Below, piece by piece: positions 51,466 through 61,738 of a stretch of 64,000 nt of DNA. The stretch lies in assembly GCF_017254865.1 (NCBI RefSeq), contig NZ_JAFKCV010000002.1:353837-417836 (forward strand). The letters are read 5' to 3'. A program made the translations under genes and the position numbers. The stretch's first letter is position 1. The number at the start of each line of letters is the position of its first letter. This stretch comes from Bowmanella dokdonensis (GTDB lineage: Bacteria; Pseudomonadota; Gammaproteobacteria; Enterobacterales; Alteromonadaceae). The notes under the pieces were generated by a model that ran no database searches, was not told the DNA's origin, and worked only from the letters and a program-made list of their open reading frames with translations.

Positions 51466-51789
51466 TCACCCCCGGTAACGCACCGCCGTGCCACTGATGC
51501 TGACCATCAGCATGCTCCCCTTGCTGCCCACCACCTGATAGTCAATATCCACGGCCAGCACGGCGTTGGCGCCTAGCATGCGTGCCTCATTTTCCAGTTC
51601 ACCAAAGGCGATTTTGCGGGCCCGGGTCAGCTCTTCCTCATAGGCGCCAGACCGTCCCCCGACTATGTCGCGGATAGAAGCGAAAATATCAGAAAACAAG
51701 TTGGCGCCCATTACGGCTTCACCGACTACGACCCCCAGATAAGCCTCTACTTCCTTGCCGTCCAGATGATGGGTGGTACTGACTATCAT
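51466..51789 (-). CDS. ybjQ: YbjQ family heavy-metal-binding domain protein (UPF0145)
   Basis: A 107-residue protein with the YbjQ pattern: [37 protein letters not shown] and [20 protein letters not shown]. The pentameric family has no agreed function. It overlaps the HIT gene upstream by 4 nt (ATGA), so they are translationally coupled. Its 3' end is 20 bp from the MITE-like element. Confidence 0.92.
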   Translation of the reverse strand: MIVSTTHHLDGKEVEAYLGVVVGEAVMGANLFSDIFASIRDIVGGRSGAYEEELTRARKIAFGELENEARMLGANAVLAVDIDYQVVGSKGSMLMVSISGTAVRYRG

Positions 51790-52202
51790 GACATTTCCTC
51801 AATAAGTTGTTGTAAGGCAAAGCACTCTTCATCCTGCCTTTGTGGGGGATACGCTGTTGCCGGTACTTTACCCCAGACCGGCGCCGGCCAGGCCAGATCG
51901 TTCTCGAAACGGGCGATATGGTGCAGATGCAGTTGCGCCACAACATTGCCTAGTGCAGCAATATTCAGCTTGTACGGCTGGTAACGGCTTTGCATGACCC
52001 GGCTGAGTAAGGCCGATTCACGCCAGAGACGTTGCTGGCTGGATTCATCCAGATCGATAATCTCCCTGACGCCCTTCACCCTTGGCACCAGAATGGTCCA
52101 GGGGTAATGGCAGTCGTTCATCAGCAGCACCGAGCACAAAGGCAACTGCGCAATGACAAAACAGTCCTGCTGCAGTCTGGGATCCAGTTGAAACATCATC
52201 AT
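51786..52202 (-). CDS. HIT family protein
   Basis: A 138-residue histidine-triad protein with the motif [11 protein letters not shown] (HxHxH with the preceding Gln) and the C-terminal WPAPVWG tail found in a proteobacterial HIT subgroup. HIT enzymes are nucleotide hydrolases or transferases; the substrate is not predictable. It may start at the second or third of three Met codons. It is coupled to ybjQ. Confidence 0.9.
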   Translation of the reverse strand: MMMFQLDPRLQQDCFVIAQLPLCSVLLMNDCHYPWTILVPRVKGVREIIDLDESSQQRLWRESALLSRVMQSRYQPYKLNIAALGNVVAQLHLHHIARFENDLAWPAPVWGKVPATAYPPQRQDEECFALQQLIEEMS

Positions 52203-52252
52203 TTAATCGTTAGCCTGAGTCTCAGTCACATATAGCAGTTTTAAGCCCCTGG

Positions 52253-52987
52253 ATGAAGAGTCTTTTTTCCCTCACTCGCTTTTCCCCTGCGGCAAGCGTT
52301 ACTCTGCTCTGCCTGTTGAGCTCTTTGTTTGTCTTATCAGCCAGGGCAGCCAATCCCTTGTTTGTAGTGACAGAGCTCTCTCCGCCAGCCCAAACCCTGG
52401 TGGATGGCAGGGTCAGCGGCACGGTCACCCAACGGGTCCGTGATCTACTAAGGCGAGCCGGTCTCGAGGGACAATTTCACGTGTTTCCCTGGGCACGGGC
52501 CTATGAGCTGGCTCTGGTCCGCCCCAATACCCTCATCTATGCCATGGCACGCACACCGGCACGGGAAAGCCAGTTCAAGTGGATAGCGCCGGTAGGCCGC
52601 TACAGCCTGGGCTTTATGAAACTGACCCGCCACACCTCGCTGAAACTGGAGAATGCGCAGCAGGCCAAAATCTATCTGACAGCCGTGCAGCGCAAGGATG
52701 TAGCAGTCGAAGTATTGTCAGACCTGGGCTTCAGGGAGGATGATAATCTGCTTTTGACCGCCGATATCCAGCAATCCTGGGAACTGTTACTAAAAGGAAA
52801 AGTGGATTTTGTTATTGATGATCCGGCTGCGATCCAGGATCTGCTCGATAAGCATAATCTCAGCCCTGAACAAGTGACCTTTGAACTTATGTTGCCTCAG
52901 TTGGAGCAACTCACCTATCTGGCAGCCAGTCTGGAGACCGATGACGCGCTGGTAGAAAAGCTCAGAGCGGCCCACCTGCCACTCTGA
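52253..52987 (+). CDS. Periplasmic solute-binding protein (SBP_bac_3 type)
   Basis: A 244-residue protein with a signal peptide (VTLLCLLSSLFVLSARA, cleavage near residue 33). The mature part looks like an extracellular solute-binding protein family 3 fold (TELSPPAQTL, VFPWARAYELAL, VDFVIDDPAAIQDLL). No transporter genes are adjacent. The FPWxRAYxLA pattern also occurs in orphan members that are not tied to ABC importers. Confidence 0.8.
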   Translation: MKSLFSLTRFSPAASVTLLCLLSSLFVLSARAANPLFVVTELSPPAQTLVDGRVSGTVTQRVRDLLRRAGLEGQFHVFPWARAYELALVRPNTLIYAMARTPARESQFKWIAPVGRYSLGFMKLTRHTSLKLENAQQAKIYLTAVQRKDVAVEVLSDLGFREDDNLLLTADIQQSWELLLKGKVDFVIDDPAAIQDLLDKHNLSPEQVTFELMLPQLEQLTYLAASLETDDALVEKLRAAHLPL

Positions 52988-52999
52988 TTCCGTCGCCAT

Positions 53000-54037
53000 T
53001 CAGGCCTCAATGGAGGTCGGCACCACCGTCAGCAAAGCCCGCTGCCCCAATGCGACCTTGGCATTGGGAAAGACAATAGCTTCCCCTTCCTCTTCCACCC
53101 TGTAGGCCGCTCCTGGCTCTTCGGCCAATAGATGGCCTACTGGAAAGTCGGTAAAATTGGGCACATCGTCGGCAAAATTCAGGCGAAAATCCTCTTTTGT
53201 GCGATTAATCACCTGATGGACGCGGAAAATATGGAAATCTTCCTGCCGGTAAGGCGGCAAGTCCACAGATTCCTGGCAGATCAGCTTCTCCAGGGTCTCC
53301 CTCACATCGGCAAAGGCGCCCATATCATTCGCACCAAATGGCCGCACCTTCCCCAGTTCGACGGTAAAGGCATCGGCGCCAAATTCGTTGGAGGAATAGT
53401 AGCTGAAGGTGGTGGTGGGGCCGTTGGACAACAGGATGGTATTCACCCCACAAGCAAGCAGAAACTGCAACTGGGAGGCTTTCCAGGGCTGACCGTGCCG
53501 GTAGGGGTAGACGGCAAATTTGTCATTTTTGGAGGCACGAATGGCCGTATGCAAATCATAATGACAACGATAGTCCTGGCCCATGGCCTGTCCCGCCTGA
53601 TAAAAATCCGCCACCGCCTGTTCCAGTTCCAGAGCGCGCCGTCTTTCCTGGTTAACCAAACCTGGACCTTTGGAATGAGCGCCGCTGAACAAGCGGTTCA
53701 TGTTTTCTTCGACAAAACGCTCGCCAATGTCCATGGCCGGCAGATTGCCAAACAGGAACAACACCCTATGGCAGGCCTGCAGGTCCTCGCGCAGCAGCAA
53801 GCTGACCAGCTCGTCACAGATCTCTATGGGAGCGGTTTCATTGCCGTGTACTCCACAGGAAAGGATAATGTCCTTACCCAGCGGATTGGCCGGGGTAAAA
53901 CTGATGATACCCGCAGAAGTGATGCTCACCCGCGTGCCGTTTTCCAGCTTGAATGCCGTTTCATTGGTAAAGGACGCCGGCTGAGTGCGGCTGAGTTGCA
54001 GGAAGTTTCCTTGCTGACGTAACTGAGTCTCAAGCAT
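53000..54037 (-). CDS. astE: Succinylglutamate desuccinylase
   Basis: A 345-residue zinc carboxypeptidase-like enzyme. It releases glutamate and succinate in the last step of the arginine succinyltransferase pathway. It has CGVHGNETAPIEICD (zinc His and Glu), LFLFGNLPAMDIGERFVEENMNRLF, and YDLHTAIRAS (third ligand His). The other ast genes are not in the window. Confidence 0.92.
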   Translation of the reverse strand: MLETQLRQQGNFLQLSRTQPASFTNETAFKLENGTRVSITSAGIISFTPANPLGKDIILSCGVHGNETAPIEICDELVSLLLREDLQACHRVLFLFGNLPAMDIGERFVEENMNRLFSGAHSKGPGLVNQERRRALELEQAVADFYQAGQAMGQDYRCHYDLHTAIRASKNDKFAVYPYRHGQPWKASQLQFLLACGVNTILLSNGPTTTFSYYSSNEFGADAFTVELGKVRPFGANDMGAFADVRETLEKLICQESVDLPPYRQEDFHIFRVHQVINRTKEDFRLNFADDVPNFTDFPVGHLLAEEPGAAYRVEEEGEAIVFPNAKVALGQRALLTVVPTSIEA

Positions 54038-54118
54038 ATGACTGTCTGTCTGGTAGAAAATTGGCGCTAGTCTAGCAGAATTGGGCCTCTGGAGGGCATA
54101 TGCCCAGGGGAGTTTTTC

Positions 54119-55432
54119 TCAACTGACCCGGCTGCGGTACGCCAGTGAAGTCCCAACCATAAAATCCGTTTGGGTCAGGGTAAGCAGTTCGTCAAAGGGC
54201 ACAGCCCTGGAGAACAGAAAGCCCTGGCCGATCTCTATGCCCATGTCTCTGAGCAGATGCAGATGTTCGACTGTCTCTATCCCTTCGGCGATCACCCGGC
54301 AACCCAGGGCGGCGGCGATAAGTTGGGAAGCCTGGATAATGGCTTTGTTAACCGGATTGCTGTCCAGTCCCATTACGAAGGTTTTGTCTATCTTGATGGT
54401 GTCCAGGGCAATATCGCGGATATAAGCAAGATTTGAATAGCCCTTCCCAAAATCGTCCACCGCAATACTCAGCCCCAACGCCTTGACCTCGGCCAACTGG
54501 CGTTTGACCAGCAGCGAATTGGACAGGGCCACATCTTCCGTCAGTTCCAGCTCCAGCTTACTCAAATCCAGCCCATATTGCCGGGCGAGTTTGCCTACTT
54601 TGCTGACAAAGTTCGCATCGTATAGCTGGGTAGGTGAAATATTCACTGACACTTTCAGACCTATGCCCCTGCTTTGCAGTTCAAAGGCGCTGCGAAAAGC
54701 TCTTTCCAGCACCCAGTAGCCAACCTCGTTCATCATATTGTAGGATTCAGCCGCCTCAATGAAGCTGCCAGGCACTATGATTCCGTCCAGTGGATGGTTC
54801 CAACGAAGCAAACATTCCGCTCCCACTATCTGCAGGCTTTGCAGGTTTACCTTGGGCTGAAAATAGAGCTCCAGTTCATCATTGGCAAACGCACGCTTCA
54901 GATCAGCTTTGAGTGCCAGCGACCGGCCGGACTCCGGTTTTTCACTCAGGCGAACCAGTTGGAAGTTATCGTATTTGTTTTGCTTGGCCTGCTTCAGTGC
55001 ACTTTCGGCACCGGAAAACAGCAGGCTGATGTCTTTGTTGTGGGCCAGGTTGGCCACCGCGCCCACATTAAAATCCGCCACAAAAGCGTTCTCATCGAAA
55101 CTGATAGGGGTTTTGAAGTGTTCGACAAGGTGACTGTAAAATCCCCGTAACTGCATATCCGAGTGAATGCCGGGCAACATCAGGCCGAAGATGTCACCAC
55201 TGATCCGGCCAAGAACCGCATCTTTGCCAAAGAGTTTTTTGATGCGAAGGGCTACTTCCTCAAGTATCACATCGCCGACCCGATAGCCAAAACTGCTGCT
55301 CACATCGGAAAATCTGACCACATCGATAAGCAGCAGAGACAGATGTACGTCACGGCTCACTTCCCGCTGGATGCAATCGAGGAAAGCATAGCGGTTAGGA
55401 ATGGTCGCCAGGGACTGAAAGATTACACTCAT
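54119..55432 (-). CDS. EAL-domain c-di-GMP phosphodiesterase with degenerate GGDEF domain
   Basis: A 437-residue protein without membrane segments. Residues 1 to about 165 are a GGDEF domain whose signature has decayed to SGDIF (GRISGDIFGL), so it should not make c-di-GMP. Residues about 175-425 are an EAL domain with the catalytic set present: ECLLRW (Glu), VSVNISPTQL (Asn), LELELTED (Glu), VDDFGKGYSNL (Asp-Asp), IKIDKTFV (Lys), AEGIET (Glu) and GQGFLFS (Gln). Hydrolysis of c-di-GMP is expected. The signal is unknown. Confidence 0.9.
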   Translation of the reverse strand: MSVIFQSLATIPNRYAFLDCIQREVSRDVHLSLLLIDVVRFSDVSSSFGYRVGDVILEEVALRIKKLFGKDAVLGRISGDIFGLMLPGIHSDMQLRGFYSHLVEHFKTPISFDENAFVADFNVGAVANLAHNKDISLLFSGAESALKQAKQNKYDNFQLVRLSEKPESGRSLALKADLKRAFANDELELYFQPKVNLQSLQIVGAECLLRWNHPLDGIIVPGSFIEAAESYNMMNEVGYWVLERAFRSAFELQSRGIGLKVSVNISPTQLYDANFVSKVGKLARQYGLDLSKLELELTEDVALSNSLLVKRQLAEVKALGLSIAVDDFGKGYSNLAYIRDIALDTIKIDKTFVMGLDSNPVNKAIIQASQLIAAALGCRVIAEGIETVEHLHLLRDMGIEIGQGFLFSRAVPFDELLTLTQTDFMVGTSLAYRSRVS

Positions 55433-55486
55433 TGAGTACTACAACACCTCTCGTAAGCTGGCTGAATTTTATCCTGTGTACCAGGT

Positions 55487-55521
55487 AAAAAAAAAGCCCA
55501 AAGGGAAACTTTGGGCTTTTT
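55487..55521 (-). terminator. Intrinsic terminator after glgP
   Basis: AGCCCAAAG/CTTTGGGCT stem with a 5-nt loop, flanked by a long A/T tract on both sides. It lies 47-81 bp past the glgP stop on the minus strand. Confidence 0.88.
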
Positions 55522-55567
55522 AGGGTAAAAGTGCAGCGAAACGGCGAAATTCTCGCGCTTTGCTGAC

Positions 55568-58060
55568 TCAGTCCACCAGACAGGGTGCCAGTTTCCAAAC
55601 GCGCTCTACATAATCGAGAATAGAACGATCCGAGGTGAACTTGCCCATCCTGGCAGTGTTCAGGATGGCTTTACGGGCCCATCCCCGTTTATCCCTGTAA
55701 GCCTTGTCGGCTTTTTTCTGCGCTTCGGAATAGGCATCAAAATCCGCCAGCACCAGATAGGGATCGCCCCCATCGAGTAAACTCTGCTTTACGGAAGCCA
55801 GCTCTCCAGGCTTGCCGGGCGTGAAATAATCTGTCTCAAGCCAATCCAGAATCGCCTTGATCTCGCGGCTTGAGTCGTAATAGTCATAAGGACTGTGACC
55901 GGCTTGTTGGATCTTGTGGACCTGTTCCACCGTCAGACCAAAGATAAAGATGTTTTCATCGCCCACCTCTTCGGCAATCTCTATGTTGGCCCCATCGAGA
56001 GTACCCACAGTCAATGCACCGTTAAGGGCGAGTTTCATATTGCCGGTACCCGAGGCTTCCTTTCCTGCAGTGGATATCTGTTCGGAAATATCTGCCGCCG
56101 GGATCATCTTCTCAGCCAGGCTGACCCGGTAATTGGGCAGGAAGACCACTTTAAGCTTGTGGTTAACCCGTTTGTCCTGATTGATCTTATCTGCCACTTT
56201 GTTAATGGCGTAGATGATGTCCTTGGCCAGCTTGTAGCCGGGCGCTGCCTTCGCACCGAACAGGAATGCCCTGGGATGCATATCATAGTCTGGGTTTTCC
56301 AGCAGACGACGGTAGAGGGCAAGGATATGCAACAGGTTCAGGTGCTGACGCTTGTATTCGTGCAGACGCTTGATCTGTACGTCGAAGATCATACTGGCGT
56401 CCAGCTCCACCCCGGTCAGTCTTTTAACCTCATCCGCCAGAGCCTGTTTGTTGTCATGCTTGATTTGCATGAACTGATTTTGGAACTGGGTATCGTCGGC
56501 AAAATTGGCCAGCCCTTGTAACTTGTTCAGGTGCAGTGGCCAGTCTTCGCCTATCTTGCTGGAAATGAGCTGCGATAGCTTGGGATTACAGGCCTTAAGC
56601 CAGCGTCTTGGCGTAATGCCGTTGGTCACATTGGTTAACTTACCGGGCCAGAGTTGTTCGAATTCGGGAAACAGTTGCTCCCTGACCAGCCTGGAATGGA
56701 TTTCCGCCACGCCGTTGACGGCGAAAGAACCGATCACCGACAAGTTCCCCATGCGAATCATCTTCTCGCTGCCCTCTTCGATAATGGACAGCTTGCGTTT
56801 CATGGCATCGTTGCCGGGCCATTTTTCCGCCACCCGCTCCATAAATCTGTGATTGATCTCATAGATGATTTCCAGATGGCGGGGCAGGATTTTCTCCAGC
56901 ATGCGCGCCGGCCATCTTTCCAGCGCTTCTGGCAACAAGGTATGGTTGGTATAGGCGAAGGTGCGGGTGCTGATATCCCAGGCCTTGTCCCAATCCATCT
57001 CAGCCCTGTCCACCAGGATACGCATCAGCTCGGGGATGGCGATCGCCGGATGGGTATCGTTGAGCTGGATCACGACCTGCTCTGCAAACCGGCTCCAGTC
57101 GTCACCGTGGGCCCGCTTGTAACGGCGGATAATGTCCTTGAGAGAGCAGGCGCAGAAAAAGTACTGCTGAATCAGACGCAGCTCCTTGCCGGCCTCGGTT
57201 TCGTCATTCGGGTACAACACCTTGGAGATGGTTTCCGCCTGGATATTTTCGCGCTGGGCATCCACATAACCGCCGGCGTTGAACACGTCCCAGTTGAAAT
57301 AATCGGACGCCTGGCTTTCCCATAAACGCAGCACGTTGACGGTCTTGCCGCCATAGCCCACCACCGGAATATCCCAGGGTACCCCTTTGACGATGGAGCC
57401 AGGATGCCATTCCTTGCGCATCTGTCCTTTCTCGCCGTATTTGGTCTCTACATATCCGTACAGGGGAATTTCCTGGATGGATTCCGGCCGGCAGATTTCC
57501 CATGGATTGCCATAATCTCGCCAACTGTCGGGTCGCTCAATCTGTGCGCCGTTCTGGATTTCCTGGCGGAACAGGCCATGTTCATAGTGCAGGCCGTAAC
57601 CAATAGCCGGCATCTGCAGGGTCGCCAGGGAATCGATAAAACAGGCGGCCAGACGCCCCAGACCACCATTACCCAAAGCCATATCCGGCTCTTCTTCCAT
57701 CACATCGGTCAGATTGACCCCCAACTCCATCATGGCCTGCTGGGTCTTTTCAAACAGGCCAAGGTTGTGCAGGTTATTAGACATCAGCCGGCCCATCAAA
57801 AATTCGGCAGAGAAATAATGTACCGCGCGGGTGTCGTTCAGATAATGAGTCTTTTGCGTCCTGCGCAGACGCTCCATCACCTGTTCCTGCACCGCCGCAC
57901 AAGCCGCCTTCCACCAGGCGTGGTTATTGGCCTTGTTTTCGTCGGTGCCCAGGGTGCAATGCAGGTGACGCACAATGGCCTGCTTAATATCGTTCTTGGT
58001 CAGATCATTCAGCATCAGGGCATCCTGCTGCTTTTCCGGATTCTTTTTTGCCTTAGTCAT
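55568..58060 (-). CDS. glgP: Glycogen/maltodextrin phosphorylase
   Basis: An 830-residue PLP enzyme that releases glucose-1-phosphate from glycogen or maltodextrin. It has [71 protein letters not shown], and the PLP region [29 protein letters not shown] choose the ATG at 58060 because GGAGG lies 5 nt upstream. The frame is open 4 codons further. It shares the neighbourhood with pgm, which would use its product. Confidence 0.96.
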   Translation of the reverse strand: MTKAKKNPEKQQDALMLNDLTKNDIKQAIVRHLHCTLGTDENKANNHAWWKAACAAVQEQVMERLRRTQKTHYLNDTRAVHYFSAEFLMGRLMSNNLHNLGLFEKTQQAMMELGVNLTDVMEEEPDMALGNGGLGRLAACFIDSLATLQMPAIGYGLHYEHGLFRQEIQNGAQIERPDSWRDYGNPWEICRPESIQEIPLYGYVETKYGEKGQMRKEWHPGSIVKGVPWDIPVVGYGGKTVNVLRLWESQASDYFNWDVFNAGGYVDAQRENIQAETISKVLYPNDETEAGKELRLIQQYFFCACSLKDIIRRYKRAHGDDWSRFAEQVVIQLNDTHPAIAIPELMRILVDRAEMDWDKAWDISTRTFAYTNHTLLPEALERWPARMLEKILPRHLEIIYEINHRFMERVAEKWPGNDAMKRKLSIIEEGSEKMIRMGNLSVIGSFAVNGVAEIHSRLVREQLFPEFEQLWPGKLTNVTNGITPRRWLKACNPKLSQLISSKIGEDWPLHLNKLQGLANFADDTQFQNQFMQIKHDNKQALADEVKRLTGVELDASMIFDVQIKRLHEYKRQHLNLLHILALYRRLLENPDYDMHPRAFLFGAKAAPGYKLAKDIIYAINKVADKINQDKRVNHKLKVVFLPNYRVSLAEKMIPAADISEQISTAGKEASGTGNMKLALNGALTVGTLDGANIEIAEEVGDENIFIFGLTVEQVHKIQQAGHSPYDYYDSSREIKAILDWLETDYFTPGKPGELASVKQSLLDGGDPYLVLADFDAYSEAQKKADKAYRDKRGWARKAILNTARMGKFTSDRSILDYVERVWKLAPCLVD

Positions 58061-58239
58061 AGAGGCCTCCATTTAGCTTGCGACTGAGCCGGGGCTGCGC
58101 CTTCTGGCGTCATCAGATTGAAGTCGGCCTTCCATGACCACCGACAATCTCCCTACCGCTCTTGTAATAAAATTACAGAATAAATTTAGTTTAATGCTTT
58201 TGGAGGATTTTAAAATGGTGTTTTTGTTATTTTTTAGTT

Positions 58240-58276
58240 AAAAAAAAGACCCAACTCAGCGAATCGGGTCTTTTTT
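58240..58276 (-). terminator. Intrinsic terminator after pgm
   Basis: AAAAAAGACCC/GGGTCTTTTTT stem with a 13-nt loop, 51-87 bp past the pgm stop. It is followed on the minus strand by the presumed glgP promoter region (58061-58239). Confidence 0.82.
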
Positions 58277-58326
58277 CGTCATAAATTTACATTTAAGTTA
58301 CATATATAAAACAGTCTTGCAACAAA

Positions 58327-59970
58327 CTATTCCTCGAATACCTGATCGACCAATTGCTGGGCCTCATTTAATAACAGATCCAGATGGTCTTCGCCCTTGA
58401 AACTTTCTGCATAGATCTTATACACCGCTTCGGTGCCCGAAGGCCGGGCTGCAAACCAGCCATTCTCGGTGCAGACCTTGACGCCGCCAATGGCAGCATC
58501 GTTGCCCGGTGCCCGGGTCAGTATCTGGGTGATGGGCTCGCCAGCCAGATGCGTTGAGCTCACCACATCCGGGTTCATACTACTGAGCTTGGCCTTTTGA
58601 GCCGAATTGGCCGCCACATCCATACGCTTGTAACAGGGGTCCCCATGTTCACTGGCCAGTTGCTGATAAGCCTGGTGCGGATCTTTTCCCGTCACGGCCA
58701 GGATTTCGGCAGCCAACAGACACAGGATAATGCCGTCCTTGTCAGTGGCCCAGGCCTGTCCGTCACGCCGCAGGAAGATTCCCCCGGCGCTTTCCTCTCC
58801 GGCAAATCCCATATTACCTTCCAGCATATGGGGCACGAACCACTTGAAGCCCACCGGCATTTCCGCCAGCTCCCGGCCAAGGGATTTGGCCACCCTGTCT
58901 ATCATACTGCTGGAAACCAGAGTCTTGCCTATGGTCAGATTGGTCCGCCAGTCTGGCCGGTGGCGGTAAAGATAATCAATGGCAGCAGCCAGGTAGTGAT
59001 TGGGGTTCATCAACCCGCCAGTGCGGGTGACAATGCCATGGCGATCGAAATCCGCATCATTGCCAAAAGCCAGGTCAAACTTGTCTTTCATTTCAATCAG
59101 ACCGGCCATGGCATAGGGAGAAGAACAATCCATACGGATCTTGCCGTCCTTGTCCAGATGCATAAAGCCAAAGGTGGGGTCGATGCGCTGATTGACCACC
59201 TGAATATTGAGATGGTAGCGCTCGGCTATCCTTGACCAGTAGCCAGCCCCTGCACCGCCCAGGGGGTCAGTGCCAAGGCTGAGTCCGGCATCGGCAATGG
59301 CCCGCATGTCCACCACCTGATCCAAGTTATCTATATAGTCCGTGGCAAAATCGCGTTCCACAACCTGACCACTGCGCAGGGCTGCGGTAAAATCCATTCT
59401 TTTAACATCACGCAGCTCCCGGGCAATCAGATCATTGGCGCGGATCTGAATCTGATTTGTCACCTGGGTATCAGCCGGCCCCCCATGGGGCGGGTTGTAT
59501 TTGAAACCACCATCTTCAGGAGGGTTGTGTGACGGCGTAATAACCACGCCATCCCCCAGCCCGTTGGCGCGGCCCTGATTGTGCTGCAAAATGGCGAAGG
59601 AAATAGCCGGTGTCGGGGTATAACCCCGCTGATGTTCCACTACCAGTTTAACCCCGTTGGCGGCAAGCACTTCCACCGCCGTGATAAACGCCGGCTCGGA
59701 CAAGGCATGGGTATCCATGCCCATAAACAGGGGACCGTCTATACCGTTGGCCTGACGATATTCCGCCAGGGCCTGACAGATGGCGGCAATGTGAAAGTCA
59801 TTGAAGGTACAAAGCACCGAGCTGCCGCGGTGCCCGGAGGTGCCGAAGGCCACCGCATGCGCAGGATTGCCCTTGTCCGGTTTATTGCTGTAGTAAGCGG
59901 CGACCAGTCGTGGAATATTGGCCAACTGATCTGAACTGGCAGGTTTTCCCGCAAATGCATGCAGTGTCAT
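58327..59970 (-). CDS. pgm: Phosphoglucomutase (alpha-D-glucose specific)
   Basis: A 547-residue enzyme that interconverts glucose-1- and glucose-6-phosphate. It has [19 protein letters not shown] (active serine region), [23 protein letters not shown] (phosphoserine loop), [13 protein letters not shown] (Mg2+ loop) and the sugar-binding GEESAGGIF and [16 protein letters not shown]. It follows seqA, as in E. coli, 33 bp downstream of it. Confidence 0.96.
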   Translation of the reverse strand: MTLHAFAGKPASSDQLANIPRLVAAYYSNKPDKGNPAHAVAFGTSGHRGSSVLCTFNDFHIAAICQALAEYRQANGIDGPLFMGMDTHALSEPAFITAVEVLAANGVKLVVEHQRGYTPTPAISFAILQHNQGRANGLGDGVVITPSHNPPEDGGFKYNPPHGGPADTQVTNQIQIRANDLIARELRDVKRMDFTAALRSGQVVERDFATDYIDNLDQVVDMRAIADAGLSLGTDPLGGAGAGYWSRIAERYHLNIQVVNQRIDPTFGFMHLDKDGKIRMDCSSPYAMAGLIEMKDKFDLAFGNDADFDRHGIVTRTGGLMNPNHYLAAAIDYLYRHRPDWRTNLTIGKTLVSSSMIDRVAKSLGRELAEMPVGFKWFVPHMLEGNMGFAGEESAGGIFLRRDGQAWATDKDGIILCLLAAEILAVTGKDPHQAYQQLASEHGDPCYKRMDVAANSAQKAKLSSMNPDVVSSTHLAGEPITQILTRAPGNDAAIGGVKVCTENGWFAARPSGTEAVYKIYAESFKGEDHLDLLLNEAQQLVDQVFEE

Positions 59971-60003
59971 CCTTGTCTCCTTGTTAATTAATTAAAGCCT
60001 GAA

Positions 60004-60528
60004 TTAATCGGCCTGTTCCGCCATCTGCGGATCAAGCAACTGTATCAATTGTTGGCTCTGGCTGGCGTTGTAACCCAACACCCTGGCCACTTCCTGCAAC
60101 ATAGCCGCCTTTTTACGCGTATTGTTATTAGTGACCACCCAGTACGCCGTCTCGGGGAGGGCCTTGGGATTGGTGCTGCTGCCCGCGGCCAACAACGCCT
60201 CCTTGCTGGTGGCAAAGTACGTACGGTTTCGCCCCTTCAGCTCCAGCACCCGGGCGAAATCCTGTCCGTGCGCAACAGCCAGGGCGGTGAGTATGCCGAT
60301 AAAGCGCTCCACGGCACTGCCTTTATTGGCCACATCCGAGGTGCTCAGGGCGGCAATTATATCCCCCTCGGGCATCGCTTCTTCCTGGAATTCGTTAAGT
60401 ACCTCAACGGAAGGCTGGGTATCGCTGAATAGCAACCGGCGCAGTATATCCGAGGCACTCTCACCTATATGTTGCGTCTGGGCGGCGATGTATCTGTATA
60501 GCTCTTCATCAATTTCCAATGTTTTCAT
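60004..60528 (-). CDS. seqA: Negative regulator of replication initiation SeqA
   Basis: A 174-residue protein. The N-terminal oligomerisation part is MKTLEIDEELYRYIAAQTQ and GESASDILRRLL. The C-terminal hemimethylated-GATC-binding domain has RNRTYFATSKEALLAAGSSTNPKALPETAYWVVTNNNTRKKAAMLQEV. SeqA sequesters oriC and requires Dam methylation, so the host should carry dam. The ATG at 60528 gives the family N-terminus, and the longer frame is discarded. It is divergent from the esterase gene. Confidence 0.96.
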   Translation of the reverse strand: MKTLEIDEELYRYIAAQTQHIGESASDILRRLLFSDTQPSVEVLNEFQEEAMPEGDIIAALSTSDVANKGSAVERFIGILTALAVAHGQDFARVLELKGRNRTYFATSKEALLAAGSSTNPKALPETAYWVVTNNNTRKKAAMLQEVARVLGYNASQSQQLIQLLDPQMAEQAD

Positions 60529-60733
60529 GCTGGTACTGCTTCTGTTGGATAATGGCATCATTATACCCACCGCTTCGAACCCCGGGTCAACTGGCAATGC
60601 AAGGTCACTGACCGGCCCCCTGCATCTCGTCACGCTTTGCCAGCTGTGGTATAACGCGGCCAGTTTATCTTTCTTGGCGGTCCATTGTGAACAGCCGCAT
60701 CTGAAGGATACCCTTGGCAACAGGAGTCTGCAG

Positions 60734-61507
60734 ATGACACTCAACTATCAGCAAGGCGGACAAGGGCAGCCGGTGATCCTGCTGCACGGGCTGTTTGGCA
60801 GCCTGGAAAACCTCAACGGCATTAAGCGGGCGCTGGAGACAGACTACCGGGTAGTTAATCTGGATCTGCCCGACCATGGCCGGTCACCAGCCAGCAGCCA
60901 CTTTAGCTATGCCCGGTATGCACAACAGGTACTGGAAACCCTTGATGGCCTGCAACTGGACCAGGTGGCCTTGCTGGGGCATTCCATGGGCGGCAAGGTC
61001 GCCATGCAGTTGGCGCTGGACCATCCGGACCGGGTGGTAAAGTTGTTGGTGGCCGATATCGCCCCCGTCCCCTACCCGAAACGCCATGGTGAAGTGTTTG
61101 CCGGTCTGAATAATGTCAACCTGGCAGCACTCGACGGACGGCAATCTGCTGATCGCCAGTTGGCCGAGCATATCCACGAACCGGGTGTGCGGCAGTTCCT
61201 GCTAAAGAGCCTGCAAAAGGACGAAGAACGCTGGCAGTGGCGCTTCAACCTGCCCCTTCTCCAGGCAGAATACGACAAGATAACCGGCTGGCCGGATTCG
61301 GACAGGCAGTTCAAAGGACCGACCCTGTTTATCAAAGGCGGAAATTCCGACTATATCACCGCCCAGCAGCGGGACGCCATCGTCAGGCAGTTTCCCAACA
61401 GCCAGGGGCATATCATCGCCGATGCAGGTCACTGGCTGCATGCAGAGAAGCCCGCAGCGTTCAATAAAATCGCCAGGGACTTTATTGCTGCGGACGGGAC
61501 TGGTTAG
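60734..61507 (+). CDS. ybfF: YbfF-like alpha/beta-hydrolase esterase
   Basis: A 257-residue alpha/beta-hydrolase. It has the oxyanion strand VILLHGLFGSLENL, DLPDHGRSP, the nucleophile GHSMGGKVAMQLAL, VADIAPVPY and the catalytic His in DAGHWLHAEKP. These match E. coli YbfF, which lies by seqA there too. It is an acyl-CoA or ester thioesterase/esterase of unclear role. The ATG at 60734 is chosen, since the upstream open frame lies over seqA on the other strand. Confidence 0.9.
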   Translation: MTLNYQQGGQGQPVILLHGLFGSLENLNGIKRALETDYRVVNLDLPDHGRSPASSHFSYARYAQQVLETLDGLQLDQVALLGHSMGGKVAMQLALDHPDRVVKLLVADIAPVPYPKRHGEVFAGLNNVNLAALDGRQSADRQLAEHIHEPGVRQFLLKSLQKDEERWQWRFNLPLLQAEYDKITGWPDSDRQFKGPTLFIKGGNSDYITAQQRDAIVRQFPNSQGHIIADAGHWLHAEKPAAFNKIARDFIAADGTG

Positions 61508-61512
61508 TTCCA

Positions 61513-61662
61513 TCCAGAAACGGGCTACGGCCCTTATTCTGGAACGGAAAATGAAAATTGCGATTTCCATTTTCCTCCCATTTTCAATACGCTACCGCGC
61601 TATGAAAATGGCGGCGCTTCCCTGCGCCGCACTAGCACGCGCCTTTCAGGACCGCTGCTAGT
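61513..61662. repeat. Run of five consecutive perfect or near-perfect hairpins
   Basis: Five inverted repeats follow one another with hardly any gap: TCCAGAA/TTCTGGA (61513-61543, inner GGGC/GCCC); GGAAAATG/CATTTTCC (61546-61575, inner AAAT/ATTT, loop TGCG); CCATTTTCA/TGAAAATGG (61578-61611, inner CGC/GCG); GCGGCGC/GCGCCGC (61611-61630); ACTAGCA/TGCTAGT (61631-61662, inner GCG/CGC and CCT/AGG). The run starts 5 bp after the esterase stop. A 36-codon frame from 61551 is probably incidental. It has no T runs, so it is not a simple terminator. Confidence 0.7.
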
Positions 61663-61682
61663 TCGCAACAGCGGGGAGTTTA

Positions 61683-61691
61683 TGCTATAGT
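61683..61691 (+). promoter_or_regulatory. Extended -10 promoter for DUF2788-fldA
   Basis: TGCTATAGT is an extended -10 element (TGN plus TATAGT), followed by the GC-rich CCGCGCCG. There is only a weak -35 (TTCGCA near 61662). It lies 47 bp before the DUF2788 start and just after the hairpin run. Confidence 0.55.
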
Positions 61692-61738
61692 CCGCGCCGT
61701 TTTACAAGGGTTCCATTGGCCTACAGGGCACGAATAGC

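Noticed and set aside
51261-51494. Minus-strand frame of 77 codons in the MITE-like element
   Set aside because: It is explained by the inner inverted repeat. Similar frames appear as false hypothetical proteins in repeats of this kind.
60122-60733. Long upstream extension of the esterase frame
   Set aside because: It runs antisense through seqA. The ATG at 60734 gives the normal hydrolase N-terminus.
61551-61661. 36-codon frame from ATG in the hairpin run
   Set aside because: Most of it is formed by paired arms and no ribosome site precedes the ATG. The RNA or DNA structure explains the sequence better.
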